In this document: positions 1 to 10,749 of the stretch, one piece after another
Numbering within the stretch: the first letter of the stretch is position 1
How the letters are laid out: the number at the start of each line of letters is the position of its first letter
NCBI GenBank assembly: GCA_017311315.1
Contig: CM029626.1
Location: forward strand, 30,012,869 to 30,076,868
Source of the DNA: Dendrocalamus latiflorus
Taxonomy: Eukaryota; Streptophyta; Magnoliopsida; Poales; Poaceae
Reading direction: 5' to 3'
DNA length: 64,000 nucleotides
Program-made: the position numbers and the translations under genes
Notes under the pieces: model-generated
The model's input: only the letters and a program-made list of their open reading frames with translations
Database searches by the model: none
What the model was told of the DNA's origin: nothing

Positions 1-155
1 TTATGCGCACGTATGTTAAATAAATGCTTGTGCTACATGAAAGTTATTGTGTTAACTTGAGGTGTGATATCGCGCGCATGCATGTCCGTGTGAATTGATA
101 CTTGGATTGAACTCTTCAACACTTGAATTGCATCATCAACCGATCTAATACTTCC
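1..155 (+). other. 3' end and downstream flank of an upstream HyPRP copy
   Basis: The first bases match the sequence that follows the intact HyPRP gene at 30622 onward almost perfectly, including the AATAAA hexamer (19-24 here, 30640-30645 there). The window therefore seems to open inside the 3' untranslated region of another HyPRP paralogue whose coding part lies to the left. A more diverged version of the same flank occurs at 23055-23200. Confidence 0.7.
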
Positions 156-1463
156 GAATTTTCTGTACGGATAATCCATTTTTTATTCGAAATTACAGAA
201 ATATACCGCAAAATTTTTTTTTACAAAAATAGGCTCCAGTCGCCGCCCAATGGTTGGGCGATTGGAACTGGAAAATCTCATAACCGTTGGGCGATTAATT
301 GCAGTCGCCCCACCGTTGGGTGACTTTCTTCCAGTCGCCCTCCCATTGGGCACTTTCATGCAGCCGCCCAATGGTTGGGCGACTGCACTCAGGTCCCCCG
401 TGAATGTTTTAAATTTTTTCAATTTTGTAGTTTTAAACTGGTAAAAAATTTGCTAGAGTTGTAATAAAAGTTTATGTTCATTGTATGTTGTAGGTGTGTA
501 AAAAAATTTAGAAATTTTGTTTTAGGAACGATTGACCGTAGAACGATCGATACATACGATGGTAAGTGATATACCGATACAGTATAAACAACTAGTCTCA
601 AAAGATAAAATAGCAAAGTTTTATATGGCTTATATATACTCATTTGAAAGGTTTCGATGAGATCTACAATGTTTCAGTTGAAGCAAAATCCAAATTCCAA
701 AGGGAAGACCGAGAGAAAAGGCAAAAACAGAAACCAAAAACTTGCGACGCAGGTTTAGGTCCAAAGATGGCCAATTTTCAGGGTCCTAGAGGGCGATTGG
801 CATAAGCAGGTCATCTTTTTGGATCGGGCTCGTCTTTAGATTTCCAACGAGTACAAGGACGTCGAAAACGGACACCGTATGCAAAAGTTATGCCCGTTTT
901 ACTGAAGGTGTGTCGGAAACGGACTCGAATTCGTTTCGGCCTCAATTGAAACTGCTATAACTTTTGATCCCGTGGCCGAAATTGCTTAAATTTTTTCTGG
1001 AGGCTTTTGGATGTATGAAGAACAGTTCCACTAATTTTCATTATTTTTGGCAAAGATTTGATGCACTTTCCAAATTTTGGTAAAGATGGACTCTTTTTTC
1101 TCTCTCTTTTTCTTTTTTTTTTCTCCGCGTAGAACTCCAGCAGATTTTTTACCAGTTTAAAACTATAAAATTGTCAAAATTTAAAATATTCACAGGGCCT
1201 GAGTGCAGTCGCCCAACCATTAGGCGACTGCATGAAAGTCGCCCAATGGGAGGGCGACTGGAGGAAAGTCACCCAACGGTAGGGCGACTGCAATCAATCG
1301 CCCAACGGTTGGGATGAGATTTTCTAATTGTCGCTGCTGGGTTGGGCGAAAGGCTCCAGTCGCCCAACCATTGAGCGACTGGAGCCTATTTTTGTAAAAA
1401 AAATTCTCGCGGATATATTTCTGTAATTTCGAATAAAAAATTGATTATCCGTACAAAAAATTC
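156..1463. mobile_element. 1.3-kb long-TIR DNA transposon (Mutator-like), non-coding
   Basis: The ends are long terminal inverted repeats of about 310-340 bp (156 to about 467 and about 1123 to 1463), starting GAATTTTCTGTACGG on the left and GAATTTTTTGTACGG in reverse complement on the right. Each arm holds several short palindromes built on GTCGCCCAA...TTGGGCGAC. The orthologous flanks at 23190 and 51455 lack the element and read ..TAATACTCC.., so this is an insertion. The flanking duplication is imperfect (TAATACTTCC left, TAATACACTT right). Long TIRs suggest a Mutator-like element; the superfamily is inferred. No transposase is present and small frames inside are chance. A near-identical copy is at 30777-32087. 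Confidence 0.7.
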
Positions 1464-2622
1464 TAATACACTTTAGAATTCGTGTGGTCAACATTTTATA
1501 GCTTTGACCGCATTAATGCGCAAAAAAACAATTTTGTATTTGCCACGTGCAATGTTATCAGTAGATTCGACCTCCAAAATACTTTCTAAAAATTACTAAC
1601 ATGTAATTAAAAAAATAATCAAATGTGTGTATTGCAAACTGCATCTATATCAAGAACGAGTAAAGAAGAATGGAAGTAGTATTGTTTTTGCACCCATCGG
1701 CGCTCTCACATCCAAAAGAAGATATATTGCGTCTGAGATCAATGTCATATTAATTCCTGGTTTTGGAAATTGGACAGTTTGGTCCAATAAAATTAAGAAA
1801 GAAATTATGCTCAAAGTCATAGAACACGTTCGCGCGTGAATGCGGAGGCATAAGTGGCTTACTGCAGTTTTCTTTTCTGGGATTTAGGGCCTGTTTGTTT
1901 CAGCTTCAGACAGCTGCAGCTACTCCCAGAATCTGCAGCTTCCCCAAACAGTTCAGATTTTCATCTAGATTCTAAGTAGCCAGAAGCTACAGAATCCAGA
2001 AAATGAACTAGTAGCCAGAAGCTGGGGTTATCCAGCTTCTCCAGATTCTAACTAGCTGGATACTCACCAGCTACTTCTCAGAATCTACAGCTGAAACAAT
2101 CAGGCCCTTACTTTGTCTGCTTCCTGTTCCTGAGATTTCATCCCATGATTAATTTCTTTGTTGAGCCTTGTGGCCCCTTCTATTCAGCTTCTAAAAGCTG
2201 CCTTTTGACTTTTCTACAATAACTAGCTTTCAAACGGAGTGTCTTTTTAAGACGAGGTCTATAAATTAATTATAGTACGCACTATAGCGATTTTATTTAT
2301 ATTAACCAAAACAATATATGAGTTTATTTAGCTCCGTACTCTCTTATGAGTAACCCAAAAATCATAAGTCACAGGTATAATCCATAAGCCGAATCTAAAA
2401 ATAACTGCCCTCTTCATTTCATGATAAGTCTGAACCCCTGTGCACATATACCAAGGAGGCTAATAACATTAGACCACACGTATTCTTGTTAAATGGTATA
2501 CTAAGGTATTCCAAATAGGACCAAAGAATAAAAATACCGCAATAACGACGGTCGTGATTTCCTCAATGACTTACATTGTGGAACAACACATCCCAAACAC
2601 AAAATGGAGTTAAACAGAGTAC
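1464..2622. repeat. HyPRP downstream flank, copy A (first part)
   Basis: This stretch aligns with 32088-33136 (copy B), with 23230-23950 (copy D1) and, from about 2360, with 56482-56745 (copy C). It contains no gene: a 70-codon frame at 1627-1839 is not intact in every copy and resembles no family I know. A Tourist MITE interrupts it at 1887-2107. Confidence 0.65.
1887..2107. mobile_element. Tourist-like MITE (PIF/Harbinger)
   Basis: This 221-bp foldback starts GGGCCTGTTTGTTTCAGCTT and ends CTGAAACAATCAGGCCC, with a TTA on each side (1884-1886 and 2108-2110). The paralogous flank at 23641-23660 reads TGGTATTTACTTTGTCTGG with a single TTA (23648-23650), an empty site. Terminal sequence, size and TTA duplication are those of Tourist MITEs. 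The interior is rich in AGCTTC/CAGCT inverted segments. The duplicated insertion is at 32511-32731. Confidence 0.85.
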
Positions 2623-2634
2623 TATATATATATA

Positions 2635-2678
<44 letters not shown>

Positions 2679-2684
2679 TATTAT

Positions 2685-2732
<48 letters not shown>
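2623..2732. repeat. (AT)n microsatellite, left of Pack-MULE
   Basis: About 110 bp of nearly pure AT repeat. Together with 4868-4953 it represents one AT tract split by the Pack-MULE; the unsplit tract is at 56746-56814 in copy C. Confidence 0.9.
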
Positions 2733-2735
<3 letters not shown>

Positions 2736-4865
2736 AGCATATCTAGTGCTAATGGTCTATTCAGTGATAACATGTAAACGCCAACCAGGGCTATTGGATC
2801 TACAATCTACAGCTCAGATTCGTGAAGGTGGAAACCCCCAATCACTTATGCATTTTTCCCTAAAACACCCTGGCAACTTCTCCCTTTTACATCCCCGCCT
2901 CCAATCCCCTCTCGTCTCCCTCCCCGTCCCCGACGCCTGCCCGCCGCCTCGCTCCTTCTCCCCTGCTCGCGGGGGCTACCGCGCGCGCCGTCGTCCCGTG
3001 TCCCCGCGCGCCGTCATCCCGCGACTTCTCCCCGAGCACGCCGTCGTCCCGCGTCCCCGCGCCGTCGTCCCTCGTCCCCGCGCCGTCTGCTGGGAGTGGC
3101 ATTTCTTCTGGACTCCGTTGCTCATCGGGTCGGTGGTGCTGGACTCTACACGGGAGTCTTGTCAGGTTAGTTCAGGGGGATCTCTCTGAAATGTTTCAAC
3201 CTGGTTGTTCAAGTGAAGGCCACCTTTCAGTAACTTGTATGCAAAACTGCAGGGGTTTCAAGAGGTTGTGGTTGGCAGCACTTAGCAGCATGGACCAACT
3301 TGGTGGCCTTCTACATAGTAGGCTTGCCACTGTCTGTCCTCCTTGGATTTAAGCTTGGCTTTCATACTAAGGTAAAGGCAGACAGATCTTTCTGAAACTT
3401 TGTATCTACCTCATGTTTGTTCGACGCGAATCGATGTTTTGACTTGCTATTTTTCTCACTAGTCATGTAATGGTTGCCTGCTTCAGGGGCTGTAGATGGT
3501 TCAGATATGCGGTCTCCTTTGCCAGAACGCTGTTCTCCTGTTCATCACCCTCCGAACCAAGTGGGAAAGATTGGACCTGACGATGAACGGCAAAGAGGAC
3601 GGTTTTGTGTGTTGAGGATTAAGAAGCTTGTGGTTGACTGGAACATCAAACTAGAAGTTTTGAGAGATTAACCAGATCAACCTGTTGTCTGATGCACCAT
3701 CATACTGTAACTATATACAGGCACTACCATATTTCCATCACCCTGAGCATTGCTTGGGCGTAGCAAGTAGCGACTCGGGGCAGCTAAATAAATGTTGCGG
3801 CAGTTTTGTGTGATGGAAATTCTGGAATAGTGTATAAATATATTTAAAGCACACGGTTTGCTAATATCAAGTTAGAATTCGAAAGGAGTTCGATAACATG
3901 TACATCGTGTGAAATATCAATGCGCTCTGATGCTATATTCCTCGCTAACTGGTGAACATACATGGCATGAGATCCCACGGAAATATTGACTTACAAGAAA
4001 ACATTAGCATAGTAATAACACATTGCATCACCATGCTTAAATTGGATATGGTACACCAAGGTCTGTTGTCCTAAGGAAATCTGATACCTAGCTACACAGG
4101 TGACCCAGTTATCACTAAGAGAAAACAACATAGTTATCGCTGTTACGTGCAGATCTCATATAGGTAACATCGGCTACCAGAGATGATGTTCATCAGTGCG
4201 CCACTCCAAAAAAGCCGGTTGCAAACTCTGCAGCCACAGCAGCTTGAGCACAAATTTCTCTGAAATCCATTGTGTGCGACAACAAAGTTCAATCGTCTGT
4301 GATGCTTCTTCCAAAACATATCAACATTTCTTCCGTGGCTCTTGAGTCCGTCGCGTGATCCCATCCAAGCTCCCCAGCTACGGTTTAGATCAAACAGTGA
4401 AGAATTCCTCTGCAGCGGGACGCGGGACGACGGCGCGCGCGGGGACGCAGGACGACGGCGTGCTCGGGGACGCAGGACGACGGCGTGCTCGGGGAGAAGT
4501 CGCGGGATGACGGCGCGGGGACGCGGGACAACGGCGCGCGCGGGGACGCAGGACGACGGCGTGCTCGGGGAGAAGTTGCGGGATGATGGCGCGCGGGGAC
4601 GCGGGACGACGGCGCGCGCGGTAGCCCCCGCGAGCAGGGGAGAAGGAGCGAGGCGGCGGGCAGGTGTCGGGGACGGGGAGGGAGAGGAGAGGGGATTGGA
4701 GGCGGGGATGTAAAAGGGAGAAGTTGCCAGGGGGTTTTGGGGGAAAATGCATAAGTGATTGGGGGTTTCCACCTGCACGAATCTGAGCTGTAGATTGTAG
4801 ATCCAACAGCCCTGGTTGGCGTTTGCATGTTATCACTGAATAGACCATTAGCACTAGATATGCTC

Positions 4866-4867
<2 letters not shown>
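2733..4867. mobile_element. Pack-MULE carrying MATE-transporter exons
   Basis: The ends are inverted: GGGAGCATATCTAGTGCTAA on the left, and the right end reads ..TTAGCACTAGATATGCTCCC. Homology continues for about 300 bp or more on each arm (GATAACATGTAAACGCC, the ACAGCTCAGATTCGTG block, then a CCCGCGCGCCGTC-rich zone). The right TIR is expanded by GC-rich tandem units (about 4420-4620). No transposase is present. The interior holds spliced fragments of a MATE efflux transporter (3095-3615) and, toward the right arm, a second unidentified exon-like piece (about 4143-4400, minus). The target was an AT repeat, so the 9-bp duplication expected for MULEs cannot be told from background. Copy C (56746-56814) is the empty site. 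Confidence 0.85.
3095..3615 (+). pseudogene. Captured MATE efflux transporter exons (C-terminal part)
   Basis: Three exon-like blocks read as the C-terminal half of a plant MATE (multidrug and toxic compound extrusion) transporter. The first, about 3095-3155, ends before a GT donor. The second, 3253-3371, is preceded by an AG acceptor and followed by GGTAAAG; it encodes RGCGWQHLAAW and a hydrophobic helix NLVAFYIVGLPLSVLLGF. The third, 3487-3615, encodes a VQICGLLCQNAVLLF helix and ends KEDGFVC then TGA. RGCGWQ followed by a Val-Gly-Leu/Ile-Pro helix is typical of DTX/MATE proteins, which are membrane carriers using ion gradients. The third exon begins GL-TAG-MVQ where the family has Trp, so TAG at 3493-3495 is a premature stop. 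The N-terminal half is missing. Confidence 0.8.

Positions 4868-4953
<86 letters not shown>
4868..4953. repeat. (AT)n microsatellite, right of Pack-MULE
   Basis: Pure AT repeat resuming directly after the right TIR of the Pack-MULE and followed by GACGTTAAAATGGGGC, exactly as after the unsplit tract in copy C (56815). Confidence 0.9.
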
Positions 4954-4955
<2 letters not shown>

Positions 4956-6662
4956 CGTTAAAATGGGGCACCAAACCTCTCTATTTTTGTATTACTTTTA
5001 GATACGTGTTAGTGCAATGTTATATATCCTTCTCCGTTTTGAGAGTAGAAATTCCGACATTGATCCTTCAATAAGAAAAAACAAAAAACCCTAATGAGAG
5101 AAGAATAAGATCGAAAAACAAACTTTCATGCACATCTTAATTAGGTGGCCTACCGATAATCATAATGGTCTGGATCCTTCCCTAATAAAAGACAATAATT
5201 AATCTAAAAACCTCACATTGTATGAGTCGTTTTCATTTTCTCTATGTCTACAGTTTGTAAAAAGTTAGGTATATTTTCTCTCACAAAAAAAATTAGGTAT
5301 CTTAAATATTACAATATCTTAGTTCAGAATTTTGGAGAAATAGCCCTTTCCAGAAGGAATAAAAGAACTCCGGTGTTTTCCTCTCCTCGCCATCTTGGAA
5401 AAGAAAAGAAAAGAATCACTCTTGCTCTGTCCGATACGCGTGAGTGCTTGTTTTGCTTGGTTGATCCTTTTAATCTAACCAAAAAAATGATTTGTTCATC
5501 AGTGCAACATAGTGTCCTGTGTTTAATGGTATACAGATTTATGCAATGCAAGACGAGGGGTACAGCACGATGACGCTTCACAAAACGTACGTCTCCATCT
5601 CGCCCCTATATATACGAGATCAAGTTGTCGGGCATGCTTGTATTTGTACTGGACACTGGTTGATCTTGCTATTTCCTTCGTTTTTAGATTATTTTAGAAT
5701 CTGTGTAGTTAATCTTTTAGAACTTTTTGACTGCTAATATACATAAAAGTATTTATATTTATCGTTTAGAAATAATAATAGTATATTTATCATCACAAAT
5801 ACTTCCATATCATTGTACTTCCAAACATTTTTACAACCAAGCAATTAGAAAAAGTGATGATAAAAAATGTGTATTAAAAACGTGTCTATGTCTAAAATAA
5901 GAATTAAAAAGAATGATAGTATATATAGTTGAATTAGAAGCCGCTTGAAATGGCTTTGTTTTCTGGCTTCTGACTTACATAAGTTAGAACAGAATCAAAC
6001 ACTCGGCTTTTGAAAGCAACTTTTGCAATGTCTTGAACATAATTTTAGAAATTGCCATTTATTTTCCCATGGGGAACACTATACCGGTCATGTAGATCTA
6101 GTTTTTTTTGTCATTTCTCTTTTTTCCTCTTTTTCTGATATATACTAATTACTTGTGTAATAATAAAATTGATTAGTTGTATAATCAAGTGACATGATAA
6201 TTATTGTTAAGATTTACTTGTGTAATTATTGACATCAAATAAACCATCATTTGCCTTAGAGGCAAATATTTGCCCAATCAGCTTAGCCAAAAACCAAAAG
6301 CTCTAGCCAAATCACATACCTTCCACTTTTAGTTGCTTCTTCTTTCAGCTGATACTTTTCTAAAGCCAAAAGCTCCAGCTAAAAATCACAAGCTCTTGCT
6401 GTCTCAAACATTGAGCATGTACAATGATGATACGTCAACTGTATTAAGTCTTGCTACGTAGGACACAAGATGATGTGCAGGAAAAGAAAGGAGCATAAAG
6501 AATTAGGACATCACTCATGCAACAGTCGACTGTAACATAAGAAACAAGACATATTGTTTCATACAGAAACTGTCTATAGAGATATATAAAAGGTAACATA
6601 TTGTAAAAGCTATCTTTAATACCGTTTATAGATGATATATATAGAGTATTATAAATAGTAAT
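4954..6662. repeat. HyPRP downstream flank, copy A (second part)
   Basis: AT-rich non-coding DNA, nearly identical to 56815-58524 (copy C) and, more diverged, to about 24000-25345 (copy D1). I find no gene. The 109-codon frame at 5244-5573 recurs in copy C but matches no family I know and is broken in D1. The stretch at 6270-6410 has AGCTCTAGCC/CCAAAAGCTCC inverted pieces that look like an old MITE. The block ends at GTAAT (6658-6662), the left target duplication of the LTR that follows. Confidence 0.65.
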
Positions 6663-7735
6663 TGTAACATCCTAAAAATTTAAATTTAAAAAATGTGAAG
6701 CTTTTGAATTATTTTTGCAATATTTTCATTTTGAATTTGGAGTTTATGGCACTTTTCTGAAATTTGGTTGAGATTTCAAAAGTTAAAAAAAATTCAGGAA
6801 AGAAACTAACACTAGTGATGCCATAAAAGGGGATATGCAAATAATGGAAACCCAAACGTTCAAAATTAAAATTTTCTTGTGGTTGAGCGTTCGTCCGCGT
6901 CGCCTCCTCCTGGTGGCCATCGTGCCCTGCGCCGCCCGGTCTCATCACGCGCACGACGCCTCCTCTCTGCCACTCCACGCACAACGCAGGCCATCATACC
7001 GTAATCCTCTCGCAAGATTTTTCGCTCTGCCCCGCCGCCTGGCGCTGAAAAGACAGCACGTCCGCCCCCACGTCGCCAGCCCAGCCCGCCGCCTAAAAAA
7101 TCCGGTGAAGCTTCCGTTGGCGTCGCCATTCCATACTTGTCCTCCCCCCACAAAGAATCGACCTCTCGGCGCCTCTAACTCGCCGCCGGATTTCATCTCC
7201 TCCAACGTCGGCCGGTGGGGTAGCGGCCAACTGAAGCCTTCTCCGGTCAATTCCTTCGCGCCACAGCTTCACCGGGGCATCACGAACCCAACCCCGTCGT
7301 CGGCCAAGGTAATCGCCGCCGGAAAACCGCTGGCGCCGTGCGCCACCACCGCGCTACCCCGCCTCACGCCGTCGGCCCACCTCGACTCCTCTCCGGCCCC
7401 GCCACTGCTACCAGTGAGTTCCCCCTGCCCCCCTCCAGCCCTTGCCCACCTCAATTTTGCCCTCGTCCTCTCCAGCGCCAGCGCCCCGTAGCTACCTCGT
7501 CGCCGGCCGCTCTCAGCGCCGCCGACACCTCCCGGCGCCATCCCGAACTGCAATACCTCCACCACTATCTTCTCCACCTCCGGCGGAGCCCATTTTGCCG
7601 GCATTCCCAGCCTCCCCGGCCACCCCTCGCCGGCGCCGCCGTAGCCCAGTTGCGCCGGCTGCCTCCTCTGTTCTGCCCCGATTTATGCCTCACCTTTTCC
7701 AATTTATCCCCCTCTTCTAGTTAAGAGACACCAAC

Positions 7736-7812
7736 CGCTCAGATGGTTAGCAGCATCGATCGCTAACACATAGAACCCCCAGGTCCCGAGTTCGAGCTCA
7801 GACGACCGCACC
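7736..7812 (+). ncRNA. tRNA-like (SINE-type) segment with A and B boxes
   Basis: The run contains CGCTCAGATGGTTAG, resembling a tRNA D-arm/A box, and about 45 bp later CCCGAGTTCGAGCTC, resembling the T-arm/B box (GGTTCGAATCC). It stops in a C-rich and T-rich tail. This spacing is that of a tRNA or a tRNA-derived SINE head. No acceptor stem can be paired, so it is not a functional tRNA. Copies are at about 33198 and 59966. Confidence 0.45.
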
Positions 7813-8044
7813 CTTTTCCCCCATTTCATTTTATTTTTGTAGCCCATTTCAATTAAAAAAATTAGGAAATAATAAAGGGAATGTAATTAAGGTATAAAAT
7901 AAGGTTGTTTAAGATTTAATGCTTGATTATTTATGAGCTTAAATATTGATTGAGATCTAACTACTAATTAAGGATATCAATAAAATATGGTTTTGCTTAA
8001 ATGTCCAAATTTAATAAAAATCCTAAATAAGATACGTATACATA

Positions 8045-8048
8045 TGTG

Positions 8049-8129
<81 letters not shown>
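8045..8129. repeat. Compound (TG)n(TA)n(TG)n microsatellite
   Basis: TG repeat, long TA repeat, then TG repeat. It is much shorter in copy B (about 33513-33561) and reorganised in copy C (about 60282-60320), so it has changed since the duplications. Confidence 0.85.
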
Positions 8130-8513
8130 ACATCCAAGTTAAATTTAAGGGGAATAAAATTGATAACTATAAAAGCAAGGTTTTAAAATTTAAAAAGATT
8201 ACCCTAGACCAAAATTAAATATATGACCTAACATTAAAATACCGCCATCAAAACATAGAAATATTTGCATGTAAGTGATTAATCGGCTAGTTAATATAAT
8301 TAGTAGGAGGGTGAAATTGGAGCTTAGGTTTTGACTAACATCTCACACGAAATAAATAAATGGCATATTTCCTAAGGACTCGAATTCCTAAAATTAATTA
8401 TGGAACTAAGGTGCAAATAGAAATTTAAACTAAAAATATGTTGTCAAATAAATTAGGGGTAAAATATCAACATCAGTTAATCTCCAGAGCGCCTCCAAAT
8501 TAAAAGGGTCATA

Positions 8514-9616
8514 TCAATAGGTACTACAATATAATAGCCCTAGATTATTAGGCATTGAAATAATCTTTATCAATATATATATAGCAAAGTCACTTGCATC
8601 ACACATGAGCTCAAAGGGCAAATCCCAATCAGGAGGTTGCACAATGGGTGCAGAAAAGAGAGCAGCCTTGAGCTTACTAAATGCATCCATGCAAATCTCA
8701 TCAAAAACAAAAGGAACATCACAGCCCAAAAAGATGAGTGAGAGGACGAGCAATCGGCCGGCAGTGAGGAAAATGGGTAATCCGGCGAGCTCTGAGCGAC
8801 GGGAGTAGGTGGAGAGGCACGACTGCAGGGTGTGGGCGGCGACGTGGGATGCAGGAACATGACGCACACCCAGGGCATGGCGACGTGCGCAAAAGCGAGG
8901 TGTGCAGTTCGCGCCAGGGAGGCGGGGCCAGCTATTGGAGCAAAGGAGAGAACAGAGGGAACGGGAAAAAGAAAGGAAAGTGAAGGACGGAGGAAAAAAC
9001 AGTGCGGCGGAGGGAGAGGACAGTGGGGAGAAATGGGTCTGGGCCCACTGGCAAAGAAGGAAAGGGAGGGAGGAAGAGGGCCCGCAGGCAGAGGAGAATT
9101 CGGGAGAGAGGGTGGAAAAAGAAAAACAAGAGGGCCCCACATGTAAGAGAGAGTGAAAGAAGAGGAAAATCTGAGAATTGGGATTCTAAATTTTAATTTA
9201 CATTTTAAACTTTATATCGAGATTTACTTATTTTAATCTTTGCATGACATTCGAAGTTTACTTTTGAGTTTTGTATCCTACTTTCAGATTTTTATTTGTT
9301 CTGAATTTGTGCATAAAAGTTTTGGATATTCAACCTTGGATTTTTGGTGTAATTACTTAGAGATATATTCAAATATTCTTTTTGGATTCATTTTATTGAC
9401 TGGGATTTGAATTCTGGTATATTTTAATACTTTGAATTAATGATAGGTAATACAATTTTCTATTTTTATTATTTTCAGGGTCGTTAATTTGCATAGCATG
9501 AACTCAGAAAATTTCAATTAAATATTCAGAAAAGATTTGAATGCCAACAAAATGCAAGAAAGGTTTTTTTTAAAAAAAATCCATATTTTCAAATACTTGA
9601 ATTTTGGGATGTTACA
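8514..9616 (-). mobile_element. Reverse-oriented retroelement relic inside the LTR region
   Basis: Read on the minus strand, the block starts at 9616 with TGTAACATCCCAAAATTC, an LTR-type 5' end. It passes through an AT-rich and then a GC-rich LTR-like section (9180-8740), then jumps into a short reverse-transcriptase/RNase H fragment (8727-8577). This looks like an internally deleted gypsy element lying opposite to the surrounding LTR. The same structure is at about 33950-35050 in copy B. Confidence 0.55.
8577..8727 (-). pseudogene. Ty3/gypsy reverse transcriptase-RNase H fragment
   Basis: About 50 codons on the minus strand encode PFVFDEICMDAFSKLK, then API..PPDW, then PFELMCDASDFAI. This is the junction between the thumb of a Ty3/gypsy reverse transcriptase and the start of its RNase H (the CDAS motif). 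No catalytic YxDD region or further RNase H sequence is present. It is the only RT-like sequence I find in the left third, and a dead fragment. Confidence 0.8.
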
Positions 9617-10250
9617 GTTTTCAATTAGACGAATGATCGTGCAGTAAAGTGGTGCAGTTTGCACATTGGGATGTGGATGTTTCGTGTGAGTAATGTCTAA
9701 GGACAACTTTGTGTACCATTGATCTGAGCCTTATCATACAACCACATGTCTAGTATGGGATGGACCTGCCTGATTAATCTGTGATGTTTCAATTTCGGTT
9801 CCGCCATTGAGATAAACATGGTTTGCTGATTTCCATGAGGCGCAAGGGGGGACTCTCTGACTAGGCAGTTTAACCTACTCGACCGTGAAACCTTAGCGGG
9901 TGGAACTGGGTTGAGATTGAGCATTATAAAGGCTTTGTGATAATCACTTAGTCGCACACCCAAAGAAGTGTGTAATGGCCAACATGATAAGTGCATTATC
10001 TTTTGTGGCTAAAGTTATGCAATATCTGTATAGTGTAAAACTATTTGAATAGCCGTGTCTCCAGTCATGGACAATGCTCGGTGATTTCATAGGGGGTAGG
10101 TTTTTCATATAAATCTTGGTTGGGTTGAGAGCAGGTTGATTGGAAAGTGAATGGTTAATTCACTTGGGGTTTATTCACTCGTTTGATTCATTAATTATTT
10201 GTATACGTCTTTTCAAAAATTGTGTTTTCAATCTATTTATTGTGTTTACT
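9617..10250 (+). repeat. LTR-derived segment with the conserved AATAGCCGTG block
   Basis: This part aligns loosely with 19190-19660 in the 3.2-kb solo LTR and with about 61150-61650 in the 4.75-kb LTR. The best conserved piece is CTATTTGAATAGCCGTG (10041-10057). It ends exactly at the CACTA insertion (TSD ACT, 10248-10250) and continues at 15504. Copy B is uninterrupted (35048-35682). Confidence 0.65.
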
Positions 10251-10749
10251 CACTACAAGAAACATGGCCTTCTATGACGAATATGTGATGACAATGGAAC
10301 AATCCGTCATTAAATGCTTCCGTTTATGACGTTTTTCATTAGCCAGTCCTACTTAATGACAGAAATATATTATTCGTCATAAAGTCCAATCCAAAATCAT
10401 CATTAACTAGTTAAGCATAATGTTTGTGACAAATTTATATGACAATATATTGCTTTGTCATAGTTATTTAGTGAATAAAAAAACAAATCTTATATATTCC
10501 ACGATAGCATGCATGGGCCCACTTGCCCAGTAAACCGTACCGGCTACCTCGTCAAACGTGGCAGTGTGGGGCCCACGTGTCATCAAGAGTTGAAAATATG
10601 AAAAAGAAAAACAAAATTAACCCACTTGCCAAGTATTACATCGTGTCACCAGGAGTTGAAAATCAGGGGCGGACCCACATGGTATGCCGGATGGGCCACG
10701 GCAACCCTGGGGCCCAGCCGATCCAGTCGACGGTTCGCTGCTGCACGAG

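Larger units (their letters stand above)
6663..8513 (+). repeat. 5' part of a long gypsy-type LTR, copy A
   Basis: It begins TGTAACATCCTAAAAATTT immediately after GTAAT, the same insertion site as the complete LTR at 58525 in copy C. It aligns with 58525-60372, except that about 370 bp of copy C (58733-59105) is missing near 6862. The GC-rich section 6890-7720 is the usual leader-like part of such LTRs; its proline- and serine-rich frames on both strands are compositional, not genes. Beyond about 8170 copies A and B no longer match copy C, so this LTR has been rearranged. Copy B retains only the part from 7668 on (as 33137 on). Confidence 0.7.

Noticed and set aside
183..422. Frames with QPLGG/NGRATG-type repeats in the 1.3-kb element
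   Set aside because: They translate the palindromic TIR sequence and are repeated in copy B only because the DNA was duplicated.
4143..4974. Minus-strand frames of 147-211 codons in the right TIR of the Pack-MULE
   Set aside because: They consist of tandem GC-rich TIR repeats and even run through the AT microsatellite. They are not credible proteins.
5244..5573. 109-codon frame conserved at 57105-57434
   Set aside because: Conservation is explained by the recent block duplication. The older copy D1 has it broken and no family is recognised.
6835..7724. Proline-rich frames of up to 218 codons in the LTR GC-rich section
   Set aside because: The composition is that of LTR leader DNA. Frames differ between copies A and C, and both strands are equally open.
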